A stretch of DNA of 34,326 nt from an uncultured Barnesiella sp. (GTDB lineage Bacteria > Bacteroidota > Bacteroidia > Bacteroidales > Barnesiellaceae_A): positions 1-34,326 of the forward strand of contig CALUJY010000016.1 of assembly GCA_944321085.1 (NCBI GenBank). The letters run 5' to 3'. The position numbers were made by a program, and so were the translations under genes. Each line of letters starts with the position of its first letter. Position 1 is the stretch's first letter. Under the pieces are notes generated by a model. The model was not told where the DNA came from, did no database searches, and saw only the letters and a list, made by a program, of their open reading frames with translations. Positions 9,394 through 18,517 of this stretch are shown here, piece after piece.

Positions 9394-11202
9394 ATGGATT
9401 TATACAATTACCATCGACGCAAAAGCACTACCGTACAAATAGGAGACACCCCGATGGGTGGCGACAACCCCATCAGAATACAATCTATGACCAACACATC
9501 GACGCTCGATACCGAGAAGAGCATAGCACAGTGTATCTCTATCATCGATGCCGGCGCCGACTATGTGCGCCTCACGGCACAAGGCCGACGCGAAGCCGAA
9601 AATTTGGCCGACATCCGTGCCGGACTGAGGCAACAAGGCTACTCCACACCGCTCATAGCCGATATTCACTTCAACCCGCAAGCTGCCGAGGTGGCCGCCT
9701 GCAACGTCGAGAAGGTACGTATCAACCCTGGTAACTTCACCGACCGCGCCAAAACTTTCACGCATCACGACTATACTGACGAAGAGTATCGGGCTGAACT
9801 CGACCGCATACGCGAACGTTTGGTTCCTTTCCTCCACATCTGCAAGGAACACCACACGGCCATCCGCTTGGGTGTCAATCACGGGTCACTCTCAGACCGT
9901 ATCATGAGCCGCTACGGCGATACGCCGCGCGGTATGGTAGAGTCGTGCCTCGAATACTTGCGTATATGCCGCGATGAGCACTTCGACCATGTTGTCATCT
10001 CTATCAAAGCCTCCAATACGGTCATCATGGTAGAGACCGTACGAATGCTCGTAGAGGCTATGGACGCCGAAGATATGCACTATCCGCTCCATTTGGGCGT
10101 TACCGAAGCCGGTGACGGCGAAGACGGCCGCATAAAATCGGCAGTAGGTATCGGCACGCTGCTGGCCGACGGCATAGGCGATACCATCAGGGTATCTCTG
10201 AGCGAAGAGCCCCGCAACGAAGTACCTGTGGCTCGGCTTTTAGTCGATTATATTACCGCACGCGCAGGCCATCCTGCCATTACACCGCCTGCCGCAAACA
10301 CGCCAGAAAAGCCCGGCGACATCCGCACATGCGATATAATAGGAGCCGGCTGTACACCCGTAGTCATTGCGGAAAAAGCAGGCAACCTCACACCCGATTA
10401 TCTCTACGCAGGGAGCCACATGCCGTCGGCAGTTCCGGCACAGCGTACCATTGTAGACTATACAAACTACCATCCCATGCGGCAGGTATTCCCGCTTTTT
10501 ACGGCTGCCCAAGCAAGCAGTATGCCATCGTGCAACGCCGAGGTTTGCTTTGCCGCCATATCGTGCGACGAAATTACCGACGAATGGCTCAACTGCGTCA
10601 TGGCTACACCTTCGGCAGCAATCATTCTTTCGTCGCGACACATCAATCCTGTTGGCGACCTCCGCGCTGCCATAGCCCGCATCAGAGCTTCCCAATGCAA
10701 GGCTCCCATCATTTTACACATGCAATACGACGAGATGCTGGCCGAGCATCTGCAAATGAAAGCAGGAGCCGACTTGGGCGCCCTGTTCATCGACCGATAC
10801 GGAGAGGGTATATGGCTGCAAAACAACGGTACTATACCGCAAGGCGATATATGCGATTATGCCTTCACCATTTTGCAAGCAGCACGCCGACGCACCAGCA
10901 AGACCGAATATATATCCTGCCCGAGTTGCGGACGCACCCTCTTCGACCTGCAACAGACCATCAAACGTGTCAAAGAGGCTACCGCTCACCTCAAAAACCT
11001 GAAAATAGGTATCATGGGGTGTATCGTAAACGGCCCCGGAGAGATGGCCGATGCCGACTACGGATATGTCGGCTCGGGACCTCACCGTATCGCCCTTTAC
11101 AAAGGGAAAGAGTGTATAGAACGCAACATCCCAGAGGAGGAAGCCGTAACACGCCTTATCGCACTCATCAAAGCCAATGGCGACTGGCAGGAGAAAGAGT
11201 AA
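9394..11202 (+). CDS. ispG: 4-hydroxy-3-methylbut-2-enyl diphosphate synthase (IspG/GcpE), long three-domain form
   Basis: Catalyses the penultimate step of the MEP isoprenoid pathway, converting MEcPP to HMBPP with a [4Fe-4S] cluster. The 602-aa length is far above the roughly 370 aa of the Escherichia coli enzyme. It fits the plant, Chlamydia and Bacteroidota type, which has an extra domain between the TIM barrel and the cluster domain. The N-terminal barrel runs from IGDTPMGGDNPIRIQSM through ADIHFNP and VRINPGN. The insert spans roughly residues 290-490. The C-terminal domain holds CPSCGRT (C509, C512) and GCIVNGPGE (C543 and E550), giving three cluster cysteines and the Glu ligand. The ATG at 9394 is preferred to an in-frame GTG at 9385 because it gives the usual MDLYNYHRR start. 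Confidence 0.95.
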   Translation: MDLYNYHRRKSTTVQIGDTPMGGDNPIRIQSMTNTSTLDTEKSIAQCISIIDAGADYVRLTAQGRREAENLADIRAGLRQQGYSTPLIADIHFNPQAAEVAACNVEKVRINPGNFTDRAKTFTHHDYTDEEYRAELDRIRERLVPFLHICKEHHTAIRLGVNHGSLSDRIMSRYGDTPRGMVESCLEYLRICRDEHFDHVVISIKASNTVIMVETVRMLVEAMDAEDMHYPLHLGVTEAGDGEDGRIKSAVGIGTLLADGIGDTIRVSLSEEPRNEVPVARLLVDYITARAGHPAITPPAANTPEKPGDIRTCDIIGAGCTPVVIAEKAGNLTPDYLYAGSHMPSAVPAQRTIVDYTNYHPMRQVFPLFTAAQASSMPSCNAEVCFAAISCDEITDEWLNCVMATPSAAIILSSRHINPVGDLRAAIARIRASQCKAPIILHMQYDEMLAEHLQMKAGADLGALFIDRYGEGIWLQNNGTIPQGDICDYAFTILQAARRRTSKTEYISCPSCGRTLFDLQQTIKRVKEATAHLKNLKIGIMGCIVNGPGEMADADYGYVGSGPHRIALYKGKECIERNIPEEEAVTRLIALIKANGDWQEKE

Positions 11203-11247
11203 AGGTTCCCCTGAGCGACTGGCCTTATCTATTCCTAAATATGCTAA

Positions 11248-11281
11248 CGGGGCTGTGACTTTTCATATCGTCACAGCCCCG
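11248..11281 (+). terminator. Stem-loop after ispG
   Basis: A perfect 12-bp stem (CGGGGCTGTGAC / GTCACAGCCCCG) has a 10-base loop. No T-run follows on either strand, so termination is inferred from position and from its likeness to the hairpin after rpoN. Confidence 0.6.
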
Positions 11282-11472
11282 CCATTATAAAACAAACCGA
11301 CGGTGTCGCCTATTGTAAGAGGTGGTAGAGATTTTCACGGAAACGGATTTACATCCACTCAGTACCGAAAAGAACGGGAACTACATTACAAAAAGATTAA
11401 CCGCCCACCGCTTCGCTCTCTAAAAATTGCTTTGTCGTTACCGCTATGGCAACCCAAGGAGAGCGTTTCTCC

Positions 11473-11955
11473 TTAAAATTTATAACGCCCGTCGCCTTTG
11501 TATGTCACGGGAATTTCACGATTAAGGCTCTCTTCCAACGAAATGAGCGTTTCGGTCGATACCACGCCGGGAATGACTTGAATACGTCTGTTCAACAAAT
11601 TCATCAAGTGTTCATTGTCGCGAGCAACCATTTTGCACAACATAGTATACGGGCCAGTAGTAAAATGACTTTCTATAATCTCTCTGATATTCTCCAACTC
11701 CGACAATACATTTCGATACAACGAAGCCCGTTCAAGTTTCACACCAACATAAGCACATACATTATAACCTAATACTTTGGGGTCAACGTGATACCCCGAA
11801 CCGGTAATGACATTCAGCTCTATCATGCGCTGTATTCTTTGATGTACAGCAGCTCGCGACACCCCACATACGACAGCGACATCTTTCGACGGGATGCGTG
11901 CATTATTCATGACAATTTCCAAAATCTTACGGTCTAAGTCATCTATCTTCTCCAT
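11473..11955 (-). CDS. Lrp/AsnC family transcriptional regulator
   Basis: A DNA-binding feast/famine-type regulator, likely responding to an amino acid; targets are unknown. The 160 aa show the family order. The N-terminal winged HTH includes LDRKILEIVMNNARIP and SRAAVHQRIQRMIELNVITG, followed by a C-terminal RAM (ligand-sensing alpha/beta) domain. The end of that domain reads IPGVVSTETLISLEES, close to the family consensus. The ATG at 11955 begins MEKIDDLD, the standard Lrp start. A TATTTTTG box at 12021-12028 (minus) may be its promoter. A small 7-bp hairpin (11456-11474) overlaps the stop codon. It is divergent to nothing obvious, so autoregulation is the safest guess. Confidence 0.9.
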   Translation of the reverse strand: MEKIDDLDRKILEIVMNNARIPSKDVAVVCGVSRAAVHQRIQRMIELNVITGSGYHVDPKVLGYNVCAYVGVKLERASLYRNVLSELENIREIIESHFTTGPYTMLCKMVARDNEHLMNLLNRRIQVIPGVVSTETLISLEESLNREIPVTYKGDGRYKF

Positions 11956-12081
11956 ACCTCAAAAAGTTTATTTTTTTACATAAGCACCACCGAATAATTC
12001 GGTTTCAGAAATCATAAATACAAAAATAATAAGTATAATAGAAAAAAGAAAGAGAGAAAGATAATTTTGTACTTTTATAAC

Positions 12082-12116
12082 AAAAAAAACGACAGAGCGG
12101 TAACTTGCTCTGTCGT
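12082..12116 (-). terminator. Terminator of the FKBP gene pair
   Basis: On the minus strand a perfect 10-bp stem (ACGACAGAGC / GCTCTGTCGT) is followed by a run of seven T (A run at 12082-12088 on plus). It lies 22 bases after the stop codon of the second FKBP gene. Confidence 0.9.
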
Positions 12117-12137
12117 AAAAGTATCATAAAACTATTT

Positions 12138-13010
12138 TTATTTTACTCGATTGAAAATTTCAACTTCGAATATCAATGTAGAATTCGACGGAATTTTATC
12201 ACCTGCACCACGTACACCATAAGCCAATTCGGCAGGAATATAGAATTCATATTTTGCTCCGGGCGACATCAGTTGCAAACCCTCTTTCCAACCTGCGATG
12301 CCTTGGCTCGGCATAAAGCGCGTCTTGGCATTTTGGTCGAAAATCGAGTCGTTTATCAATTTACCTACATACGACAACTCTACACGCTCGTTGGCTTTGA
12401 TTTTCTCGCCGCGACCCTCTTTTATCACTTTATAGAGCAATCCCGACTCGGTCTTCTTTACACCTTCCTCTTTCTCTTTGGCAGCAAGGAAAGCCATACC
12501 GGCTTCGAGATTGGCTTTTGCCTCGGGAGTAGATGCAATAGAGTCAAGTTCGGCTTGTTCTTTTCTCTCTTGTGCCTGTTGCAACATAGTAGTGTAGAGA
12601 CCGCGAGCTAACTCGGGAGCTATCATCAATGCAGAGTCGCCCTTAACGGATTTCTCAAAAGCTGCCATAAAGACTTCGACATTGAAATCTACATCGAGGT
12701 CGTTGCTCATGCGCTCGAAGAATTGTTTGAGTTGAGCACCTTGTGCCATACCCATATAATATGAATTTTGCTCCTTGCTACTCTTGATAGACTCTTTCAA
12801 ACCTTTCAAATAGAGGTCAACATCAAGATCATTCAGCTCGGGATACATTCCCGTAGCCTTAGCCTCAGCCATACCCGAACCATTCATCACACCGAAAGCA
12901 TAGCTGATACTGTCGTTTTGGTCTGTCACCGACATGGCGGCTTTGTTACCACAAGAAGTCACAGCCAATGCAGCGGCTGTGCAAAGAGAATAAACTAAAA
13001 TTTTTTTCAT
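12138..13010 (-). CDS. FKBP-type peptidyl-prolyl cis-trans isomerase lipoprotein
   Basis: A folding catalyst for proline bonds, placed in the periplasm or outer membrane. The 290 aa begin with a lipoprotein signal peptide whose lipobox VTSC ends at C20. A helical FKBP N-terminal dimerisation domain follows (about 30-170, beginning with the typical DSISYAFGVMNG). The C-terminal FKBP domain has VELSYVGKLINDSIFDQN, GWKEGLQLM, FYIPAELAYG and FEVEIFNRVK. The pattern resembles FkpA/Mip-type proteins. It is the second gene of a pair: the upstream FKBP gene ends 7 bases before this start, and a terminator follows. The Lys/Glu-rich stretch between domains is probably a long helix linker. Confidence 0.93.
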   Translation of the reverse strand: MKKILVYSLCTAAALAVTSCGNKAAMSVTDQNDSISYAFGVMNGSGMAEAKATGMYPELNDLDVDLYLKGLKESIKSSKEQNSYYMGMAQGAQLKQFFERMSNDLDVDFNVEVFMAAFEKSVKGDSALMIAPELARGLYTTMLQQAQERKEQAELDSIASTPEAKANLEAGMAFLAAKEKEEGVKKTESGLLYKVIKEGRGEKIKANERVELSYVGKLINDSIFDQNAKTRFMPSQGIAGWKEGLQLMSPGAKYEFYIPAELAYGVRGAGDKIPSNSTLIFEVEIFNRVK

Positions 13011-13017
13011 AATCGTA

Positions 13018-13608
13018 TTATATTACTTTGATAAGTTCTACTTCAAAAACCAATGCCGAGTTGGGAGGTATCGACCCAGCTTGATGCTCTCCATAAGCCA
13101 GCTTGGAAGGTATATAAAGTTTCCAACGCGAGCCTTCGGGCATTAATTGCAAAGCCTCTACCCAACCGGGGATAACCTGATTGACACCAAATACAGCAGG
13201 CTCACCCCTTTGTACCGAGCTATCAAAAACCGTGCCATCAATCAACGTTCCATGATAGTGGCATTGCACACGGTCGGTAGCCGACGGTTTGCGTCCGTTA
13301 CCTGCCGACAGAATTTCATATTGCAAGCCACTGGGCAAAGCCACTATACCGGGACGTTTGGCATTCTCGGCAAGGAAATCCTCACCTTTCTTCAAGTTTT
13401 CGCTGGCAGCCTTATTGATTTGCTCTTGCAGTTTCATGAAAAAGTCGTTGATAATCGTTTTTGCTTCATCGATACTGAGAGCGGGGTCTGTCTGCTCCAT
13501 TACTGCCTTTACACCTTGTGCGAAGTCATCTACTTGCAGGTTGCGAATGCCCGAGGCAAGGTAACTATAACCTACATTCATACCCAAGGCATAACTTAGC
13601 TTATCCAT
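13018..13608 (-). CDS. FKBP-type peptidyl-prolyl cis-trans isomerase (FklB-like)
   Basis: A prolyl isomerase without a visible signal peptide, so probably cytoplasmic. The 196 aa comprise a helical N-terminal dimerisation domain (MDKLSYALGMNVGYSY to about residue 80) and an FKBP domain. The FKBP domain shows VQCHYHGTLIDGTVFDSS, GWVEALQLMPEGSRW and YIPSKLAYGEHQAG, ending FEVELIKVI. The length and arrangement resemble FklB (FKBP22). It is the first gene of a two-gene unit with the lipoprotein FKBP downstream, with only 7 bases between them. A TATCTTTG box at 13650-13657 on the minus strand is the likely promoter, about 40 bases ahead of the ATG. Confidence 0.92.
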   Translation of the reverse strand: MDKLSYALGMNVGYSYLASGIRNLQVDDFAQGVKAVMEQTDPALSIDEAKTIINDFFMKLQEQINKAASENLKKGEDFLAENAKRPGIVALPSGLQYEILSAGNGRKPSATDRVQCHYHGTLIDGTVFDSSVQRGEPAVFGVNQVIPGWVEALQLMPEGSRWKLYIPSKLAYGEHQAGSIPPNSALVFEVELIKVI

Positions 13609-13649
13609 TCTTATTTACAGTTTATATTTATGATTATTTCATGCGATTG

Positions 13650-13657
13650 CAAAGATA
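13650..13657 (-). promoter_or_regulatory. -7 box of the FKBP operon promoter
   Basis: On the minus strand this reads TATCTTTG, an exact TAnnTTTG match located about 40 bases before the start at 13608. No clear -33 element is seen. Confidence 0.5.
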
Positions 13658-13861
13658 GAGCCTTTCAACTATAATATCTTGCCGCAGAAGTTAAAAATAA
13701 CATAATTTCGAGTACAATAGCACTGACAAACAATTATTTTATCGATATTTATACCATAATAATCTGCCCGGCAATCACAATACTGCGTCAAGCCGACAAA
13801 TCGGACATACCTTAGTCCTGAGCAGACACTGCATAGTAACAAAAACATATAACAACCAACC

Positions 13862-14563
13862 ATGAAAAAAAATTTAGTTGTACTTACAGGAGCCGGCATG
13901 AGTGCCGAGAGCGGGATTTCGACATTCCGCGATAGCGGAGGCTTATGGGAACGTTACAGCGTTGAAGACGTTGCGTCTATCGAGGGATGGATGCGCAACC
14001 CCGAATTGGTACAAAATTTCTATAACACACGACGCAAAGAGCTGGTAAAAGCACAGCCCAATGCCGGACACATAGGGCTTGCCGCCCTCGAAAAAGAATT
14101 CAACGTGCAAATCATCACACAAAACGTCGATAACCTGCACGAACGCGCCGGAAGCACCTCGGTACTGCACCTGCACGGCGAGTTAATGAAAGTACGTTCG
14201 ATATATAACGACAAGCATATCTACGAACTCACTACCGACCATTGCGAGATAAGCATGGACGACCGAGACAAATATGGCGACCCGTTGCGGCCTCACATCG
14301 TATGGTTCGGCGAGGCAGTTCCCATGATAGGGCCAGCCATAGACATTACCGAATCGGCCGATATTTTCGTAGTGATAGGTACCTCGCTCAACGTATATCC
14401 GGCTGCCGGATTGTTGCAATACGTAAAGCATGGCGTACCCATATACCTCATCGACCCCAAACCGGTAAATGCACCGCACAACCTTGCCATCCACTTTATC
14501 CGTAAAGGTGCCTCGGAAGGTGTTGCCGAACTGACACAGATTTTATCTGAGCAGTCGAAGTGA
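13862..14563 (+). CDS. Sirtuin-family NAD-dependent protein deacylase lacking the zinc cysteines
   Basis: Removes acyl groups from lysines using NAD, releasing nicotinamide and O-acyl-ADP-ribose. The 233 aa carry the Rossmann motif GAGMSAESGISTFRDSGGLW, then TQNVDNLHERAG, the catalytic His in HLHGEL (H105), and the late motifs VIGTSLNVYPAAG and IDPKP. Y54 and R57 (FYNTRR) match the Tyr-x-x-Arg pair that lets CobB and SIRT5 bind succinyl or malonyl groups. The small-domain segment between HGEL and LRPHIVWFGE contains a single Cys, so the CxxC...CxxC zinc site of E. coli CobB is absent. The ATG at 13862 starts MKKNLVVLTG, right at the nucleotide-binding fold. Class III assignment is firm; acyl preference is inference. 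Confidence 0.92.
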   Translation: MKKNLVVLTGAGMSAESGISTFRDSGGLWERYSVEDVASIEGWMRNPELVQNFYNTRRKELVKAQPNAGHIGLAALEKEFNVQIITQNVDNLHERAGSTSVLHLHGELMKVRSIYNDKHIYELTTDHCEISMDDRDKYGDPLRPHIVWFGEAVPMIGPAIDITESADIFVVIGTSLNVYPAAGLLQYVKHGVPIYLIDPKPVNAPHNLAIHFIRKGASEGVAELTQILSEQSK

Positions 14564-14589
14564 CAAAGAGTATAAGAACACATCACAAA

Positions 14590-14623
14590 AACAGCCTTGT
14601 CGGAAAAGACAAGGCTGTTTTTG
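14590..14623. terminator. Bidirectional terminator between the sirtuin and T9SS-protein genes
   Basis: A perfect 12-bp stem (AACAGCCTTGTC / GACAAGGCTGTT) with a 6-base loop is flanked by T residues on plus (TTT after the stem) and by AAAA at 14587-14590, which gives a T-run on minus. It sits between two convergent genes and probably serves both. Confidence 0.85.
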
Positions 14624-14652
14624 TTTCTCTTACAAAGGCTTCTCGCTACGGC

Positions 14653-16536
14653 CTACCGCACCGAGAGCTTGCACACGCGGACATGGCGGCCATCGGTAAC
14701 CCGCAGCAATACAATACCGCTATATGTACCCGTCGAAACAACAACACGTCTATTGCCCGTCGAACTATCCATCTTGCGGCCCTCTATCGTAAACAACTCA
14801 ACAGCAATGCGACTACCGTCGCCACACGTCGTTACAATCTCTCCCTCTCCGACTACAACACACACATCGAACGAATCGGAATGTACTCCTTCTACAGAAG
14901 ACGGAGCATCTACAACAGGCACAATATCGGCATTTACCACACGACCGGTGGTACCATCTACCAACATAGCTATGACTTTGAGCTTCTCGGTACGCATAAT
15001 CGACTCGGGAAGCACTATTTCATAAAAACACTTATACTCCTTTTGCGCCTCTATTTGCGACGGGAGGCCGCCCTGTTCTCCTCTAAACGACGGATAGATA
15101 CCCCGTGCTATATCGTTCAACGGAACGCCTGCGCTGGCAGGCAACGACTCCCAACCTCCCACATAATGAGAAGTTCCGGCATAGTAGTTTCGTTGATAAT
15201 ATCCCGTGACACTATCCTCAGTCAATACATAAATAACGCGCCAATCTACATTGCTCTGCCCTTGCGCGCTCTCTATCGAAGCGGTAGCCCATACTTTGGT
15301 CTCATCTTCACTCAGATAGGCCACGACGTCTACACCAGCCTCGGGCAACTGGGTCATACATGTATCGAAAAGCGACACCCACGAATCGGGAGCATCGAAA
15401 TTATACTCGCCACTACCCCACGGTGAAGATATGTATGTACGATTAATCCATCCGACGGGAAAAGCCGTAAGCCCGACCGACGAAAGGGCGGCATCGTACT
15501 CATCGATAGCCAACCCGCTGTTGTTATGCACAGCCACAGGCGCAAGATTGTCGGGGTACATGTGCATGAGCGTATCTATGGCCCATATTCCCGAAGGACA
15601 GTTTCCGCACCAAAGTCCGGTATGGTCTTCTATGACCACACACCGGTTATACGTTCTCACTACCGACGAAGCAACGATAACAGGGTCGAAACCATCAGCT
15701 TCGACCTTCAACGTATATTCTACTGGCTCGTTACGTTCGAGGGGGATAGCATGCTGCAACGTAAAATCATACGACTCGCCGCTACCAATAACCACATCGC
15801 TTAACGGCTCGACAATAAGCTCATCGCCGTATGCAAGGCTCAACGTTACATTTTCGAGAGCTACACCGCTCATATTCTCTATAACGCCCGTAGGGGCATA
15901 CGCGTCGGTATCTGTCACACGGGGCACTTCATGCAATGTCACCGCCATTTCACGTCCCGCCCATATATTGTCGATGGCAATAATACCTTTGTCGTAACTC
16001 TGATTTACAAAAGCAATGTATATGGTTTGCCCCACATAGTCGTCGAGCGACAAAACATGCTTTACAAACTCACCTTCGAAATTCTCTGTTTCTCCGGCCT
16101 CTTCCTCCTCTACCTGCCACACAGGTTCCGCCGGGAACATCTCGGGGTCAGGCCCCTCGGTAGAGATGAAGACTTTCAGCCCGTCGCACTTGTCGAGATA
16201 GAACGACTGCGACTCCCAAGACAAAATATATCCGGTCTGCTGGACTGTCACCGCCGGCATCACCATCCAGTCATCGGCTTGCCCTGCGGGTGAATATTGC
16301 GAAGTACTGCCATAAAAATAATCGGTACTTGCGGTGCTATCAAGCAACGGTATCCATGCTTTACCGGCACGAAAGCCCAACGACCGCATGAAAAAAGATG
16401 GCGTCAATCCATCACAATCGTAGAAAGAAACTTCTGGGGCTTCACCGCCGTCAAAACCATAGTCCAACAACACATCGGCACGAGCCACTCCTACAACAAA
16501 TACCAAGGTCAATACACAAAGATAGATTTTCTTCAT
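14653..16536 (-). CDS. Secreted protein with a thioredoxin-like CxxC domain and type IX secretion-like C-terminus
   Basis: An exported protein of unknown role. The 627 aa start with a signal peptide (MKKIYLCVLTLVFVVGVARA, cleavage near residue 20). An N-terminal jelly-roll region (about 25-195) resembles choice-of-anchor J/cleaved-adhesin domains, with ADDWMVMPAV and IAIDNIW. A beta-sandwich segment follows. The Omp28-like thioredoxin-fold domain then has IEDHTGLWCGNCPSG, with cysteines C310 and C313. The last 80 or so residues (IAVELFTIEGRKM, GTYSGIVLLRVTDG, VCKLSVR) match the pattern of type A T9SS sorting domains, though I cannot score this. It stands alone between a shared terminator and a divergent gene. 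A TATGTTTG box at 16559-16566 (minus) may be its promoter. Whether the CxxC is redox-active is unknown. Confidence 0.75.
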   Translation of the reverse strand: MKKIYLCVLTLVFVVGVARADVLLDYGFDGGEAPEVSFYDCDGLTPSFFMRSLGFRAGKAWIPLLDSTASTDYFYGSTSQYSPAGQADDWMVMPAVTVQQTGYILSWESQSFYLDKCDGLKVFISTEGPDPEMFPAEPVWQVEEEEAGETENFEGEFVKHVLSLDDYVGQTIYIAFVNQSYDKGIIAIDNIWAGREMAVTLHEVPRVTDTDAYAPTGVIENMSGVALENVTLSLAYGDELIVEPLSDVVIGSGESYDFTLQHAIPLERNEPVEYTLKVEADGFDPVIVASSVVRTYNRCVVIEDHTGLWCGNCPSGIWAIDTLMHMYPDNLAPVAVHNNSGLAIDEYDAALSSVGLTAFPVGWINRTYISSPWGSGEYNFDAPDSWVSLFDTCMTQLPEAGVDVVAYLSEDETKVWATASIESAQGQSNVDWRVIYVLTEDSVTGYYQRNYYAGTSHYVGGWESLPASAGVPLNDIARGIYPSFRGEQGGLPSQIEAQKEYKCFYEIVLPESIMRTEKLKVIAMLVDGTTGRVVNADIVPVVDAPSSVEGVHSDSFDVCVVVGEGEIVTTCGDGSRIAVELFTIEGRKMDSSTGNRRVVVSTGTYSGIVLLRVTDGRHVRVCKLSVR

Positions 16537-16558
16537 AGCTGTATAATAGTTTCTGCTG

Positions 16559-16566
16559 CAAACATA
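16559..16566 (-). promoter_or_regulatory. -7 box of the secreted-protein gene promoter
   Basis: The minus strand reads TATGTTTG, with a TTG (16584-16586) 17 bases upstream. The spacing is shorter than the usual 19-21, so this is tentative. Confidence 0.4.
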
Positions 16567-16778
16567 AGAAAAAACCTATGAACAAGCACTATAATTTTGT
16601 CCAAAAACGAAGAGAGTCGTTAAGATAAAACTATTTCCGATTTTTCTCTACAAAAACATCCCGTATAAGTTAAAATACGTAATTCTTAGGCATATCCAAT
16701 TTTTTATTCGTATATTGGCACAGTAAGTTTTATACAGAAAGCTCTGCTTCCCCTTTTATTTAGATTCAAATCTCTGGC

Positions 16779-18452
16779 ATGAAACACAAATTTTATATCT
16801 ATTGTACCAATACAGCTTCGAAAATAGCTGTTGAAGGAGGAGAAACGCTCCTCGATATATACAACCGTCTTGATATTCCCTCAGAGTATCCGGCCGTAAC
16901 AGCGCGTGTCAACCACAAATCGGAAAGCCTCGATTACCACGTTTACAATCCTTGCGATGTAGAGTTTGTCGATATTACCGACCCATCAGGCATGCGAGCC
17001 TACGTGCGTTCGCTATGCTTCGTGCTGTATAAAGCTACCGCCGAGTTACACCCCGGCAGCCGCCTGCGCATAGAGCACTCCATATCGCACGGCAACTATT
17101 GTGTACTGAAAAACGGCGGTACACCTCTTACAGACGAAGACATCAAAGCGATAAAACAACGCATGCAGGAGATTGTCGCCGAGGATATACCTTTTGAGCA
17201 CAAACTCGCACACACCGAGGAGGTGATAGAGATATTCCGCAAGCAAAACATGCTTGAAAAAGTGGCGTTGCTCGAATCAATAGGCGACCTATACACCAAC
17301 TATTATCTGTTGGACGGCCTTGCCGACATTTATTACAGCTGGTTGGTACCCTCGACAGGCTATCTGTCGGTATTCGATTTGGTACCGTATAGCGACGGCA
17401 TGTTACTGCTACCTCCCGATACCGCTACACCATCGCGCCCGGCATCTATCATCAACCAACAAAAGATGCTGCGGGCCTTTGGCGAATACATCGCATTCAA
17501 CCATATCGTGGGGCTCGACGGTGTAGGCAAGCTCAACAGCGCCATCGAAGAGAACCGCGCTACCGAGCTCATACAGGTTGCCGAGGCACTACACGAAAAG
17601 AAGATTGCCCAGATTGCCGAAGAGATTGCTACACGTTTCAAAAACGGCGGCGCCCGCATCGTGCTCATATCGGGCCCCTCCTCATCGGGCAAAACGACCT
17701 TCTCCAAGCGGCTCTCTATCCAGCTCATGACAAGCCTCATCACCCCGGCCGCCATATCGCTCGACGACTATTTCGTCAATCGCAAGGATACCCCGCGCGA
17801 CGAGAACGGCGACTACGACTATGAATCGCTCTACGCTCTCGACCTCGAACGTTTCAATTCCGACCTGAACCGCCTTCTTGCCGGCGAACGCGTGGCACTG
17901 CCCACTTACGATTTCAAGAGCGGCACTCGCATCGAGACAGGGCGCACTATGCAGCTTACACCCAATACGGTACTCATCATGGAGGGAATACACGGACTTA
18001 ACCCCGACCTGACGCCGCACATACCGGAGCATCAAAAGTTCCGCATCTACGTCTCGGCGCTGACTTCCCTCTCCATCGACGACCACAGCTGGGTACCTAC
18101 TACCGACAACCGTCTGCTGCGCCGCATCGTACGCGATGCACAAAGCCGCGGATGCTCGGCCAAAGACACCATCGCCCGTTGGAAAAGCGTACGCAAAGGC
18201 GAAGACCGCTGGATATTCCCCTACCAAGAAAATGCCGACGCCATGTTCAACTCGTCGCTGATATTCGAATTATCGGTTATCCGCAACTACGCCACCCCCA
18301 TCTTGCGAGTCGTACCACGCAACTGTCCCGAGTATGCCGAGGCTGCCCGCCTGCTCAGCTTCCTGCACTACTTCCTGCCTCTGCCCGAAAACGAAATACC
18401 GCCCACCTCCCTGTTGCGCGAGTTCCTCGGCGGCAGTAGTTTCAGATACTAA
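16779..18452 (+). CDS. TGS/ThrRS-like domain nucleoside kinase (uridine kinase-like)
   Basis: Probably phosphorylates a nucleoside such as uridine with ATP or GTP in pyrimidine salvage; the substrate is unproven. The 557 aa have an N-terminal TGS-like segment (about 1-70) and a region resembling the second additional domain of threonyl-tRNA synthetase (about 75-270, with RIEHSISHGNYC and LAHTEEVIEIF). The C-terminal P-loop kinase is of phosphoribulokinase/uridine kinase type. Walker A is GPSSSGKT (299-306), followed by SLDDYFVNR and EGIHGLNPDL, and the lid has RIVRDAQSRG. This three-part layout is known in Bacteroidota and Thermotoga. The ATG at 16779 begins the TGS strand directly. It has no close co-directional partner. 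Confidence 0.85.
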   Translation: MKHKFYIYCTNTASKIAVEGGETLLDIYNRLDIPSEYPAVTARVNHKSESLDYHVYNPCDVEFVDITDPSGMRAYVRSLCFVLYKATAELHPGSRLRIEHSISHGNYCVLKNGGTPLTDEDIKAIKQRMQEIVAEDIPFEHKLAHTEEVIEIFRKQNMLEKVALLESIGDLYTNYYLLDGLADIYYSWLVPSTGYLSVFDLVPYSDGMLLLPPDTATPSRPASIINQQKMLRAFGEYIAFNHIVGLDGVGKLNSAIEENRATELIQVAEALHEKKIAQIAEEIATRFKNGGARIVLISGPSSSGKTTFSKRLSIQLMTSLITPAAISLDDYFVNRKDTPRDENGDYDYESLYALDLERFNSDLNRLLAGERVALPTYDFKSGTRIETGRTMQLTPNTVLIMEGIHGLNPDLTPHIPEHQKFRIYVSALTSLSIDDHSWVPTTDNRLLRRIVRDAQSRGCSAKDTIARWKSVRKGEDRWIFPYQENADAMFNSSLIFELSVIRNYATPILRVVPRNCPEYAEAARLLSFLHYFLPLPENEIPPTSLLREFLGGSSFRY

Positions 18453-18517
18453 CGACCGGCAAACACACGACAAAGGGATGAACAATAACAAGTCCCGCCC
18501 CCCGCTCTCCGAACAAT

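Noticed and set aside
10329..11258. A 309-codon frame within ispG on the same strand
   Set aside because: It is a shifted reading of ispG, rich in Arg/His/Ser with no motifs, while the ispG frame shows the complete cluster-binding site.
14560..15426. A 288-codon plus-strand frame opposite the secreted protein gene
   Set aside because: It runs through a bidirectional terminator and has low-complexity composition. The minus-strand gene has a signal peptide and recognisable domains.
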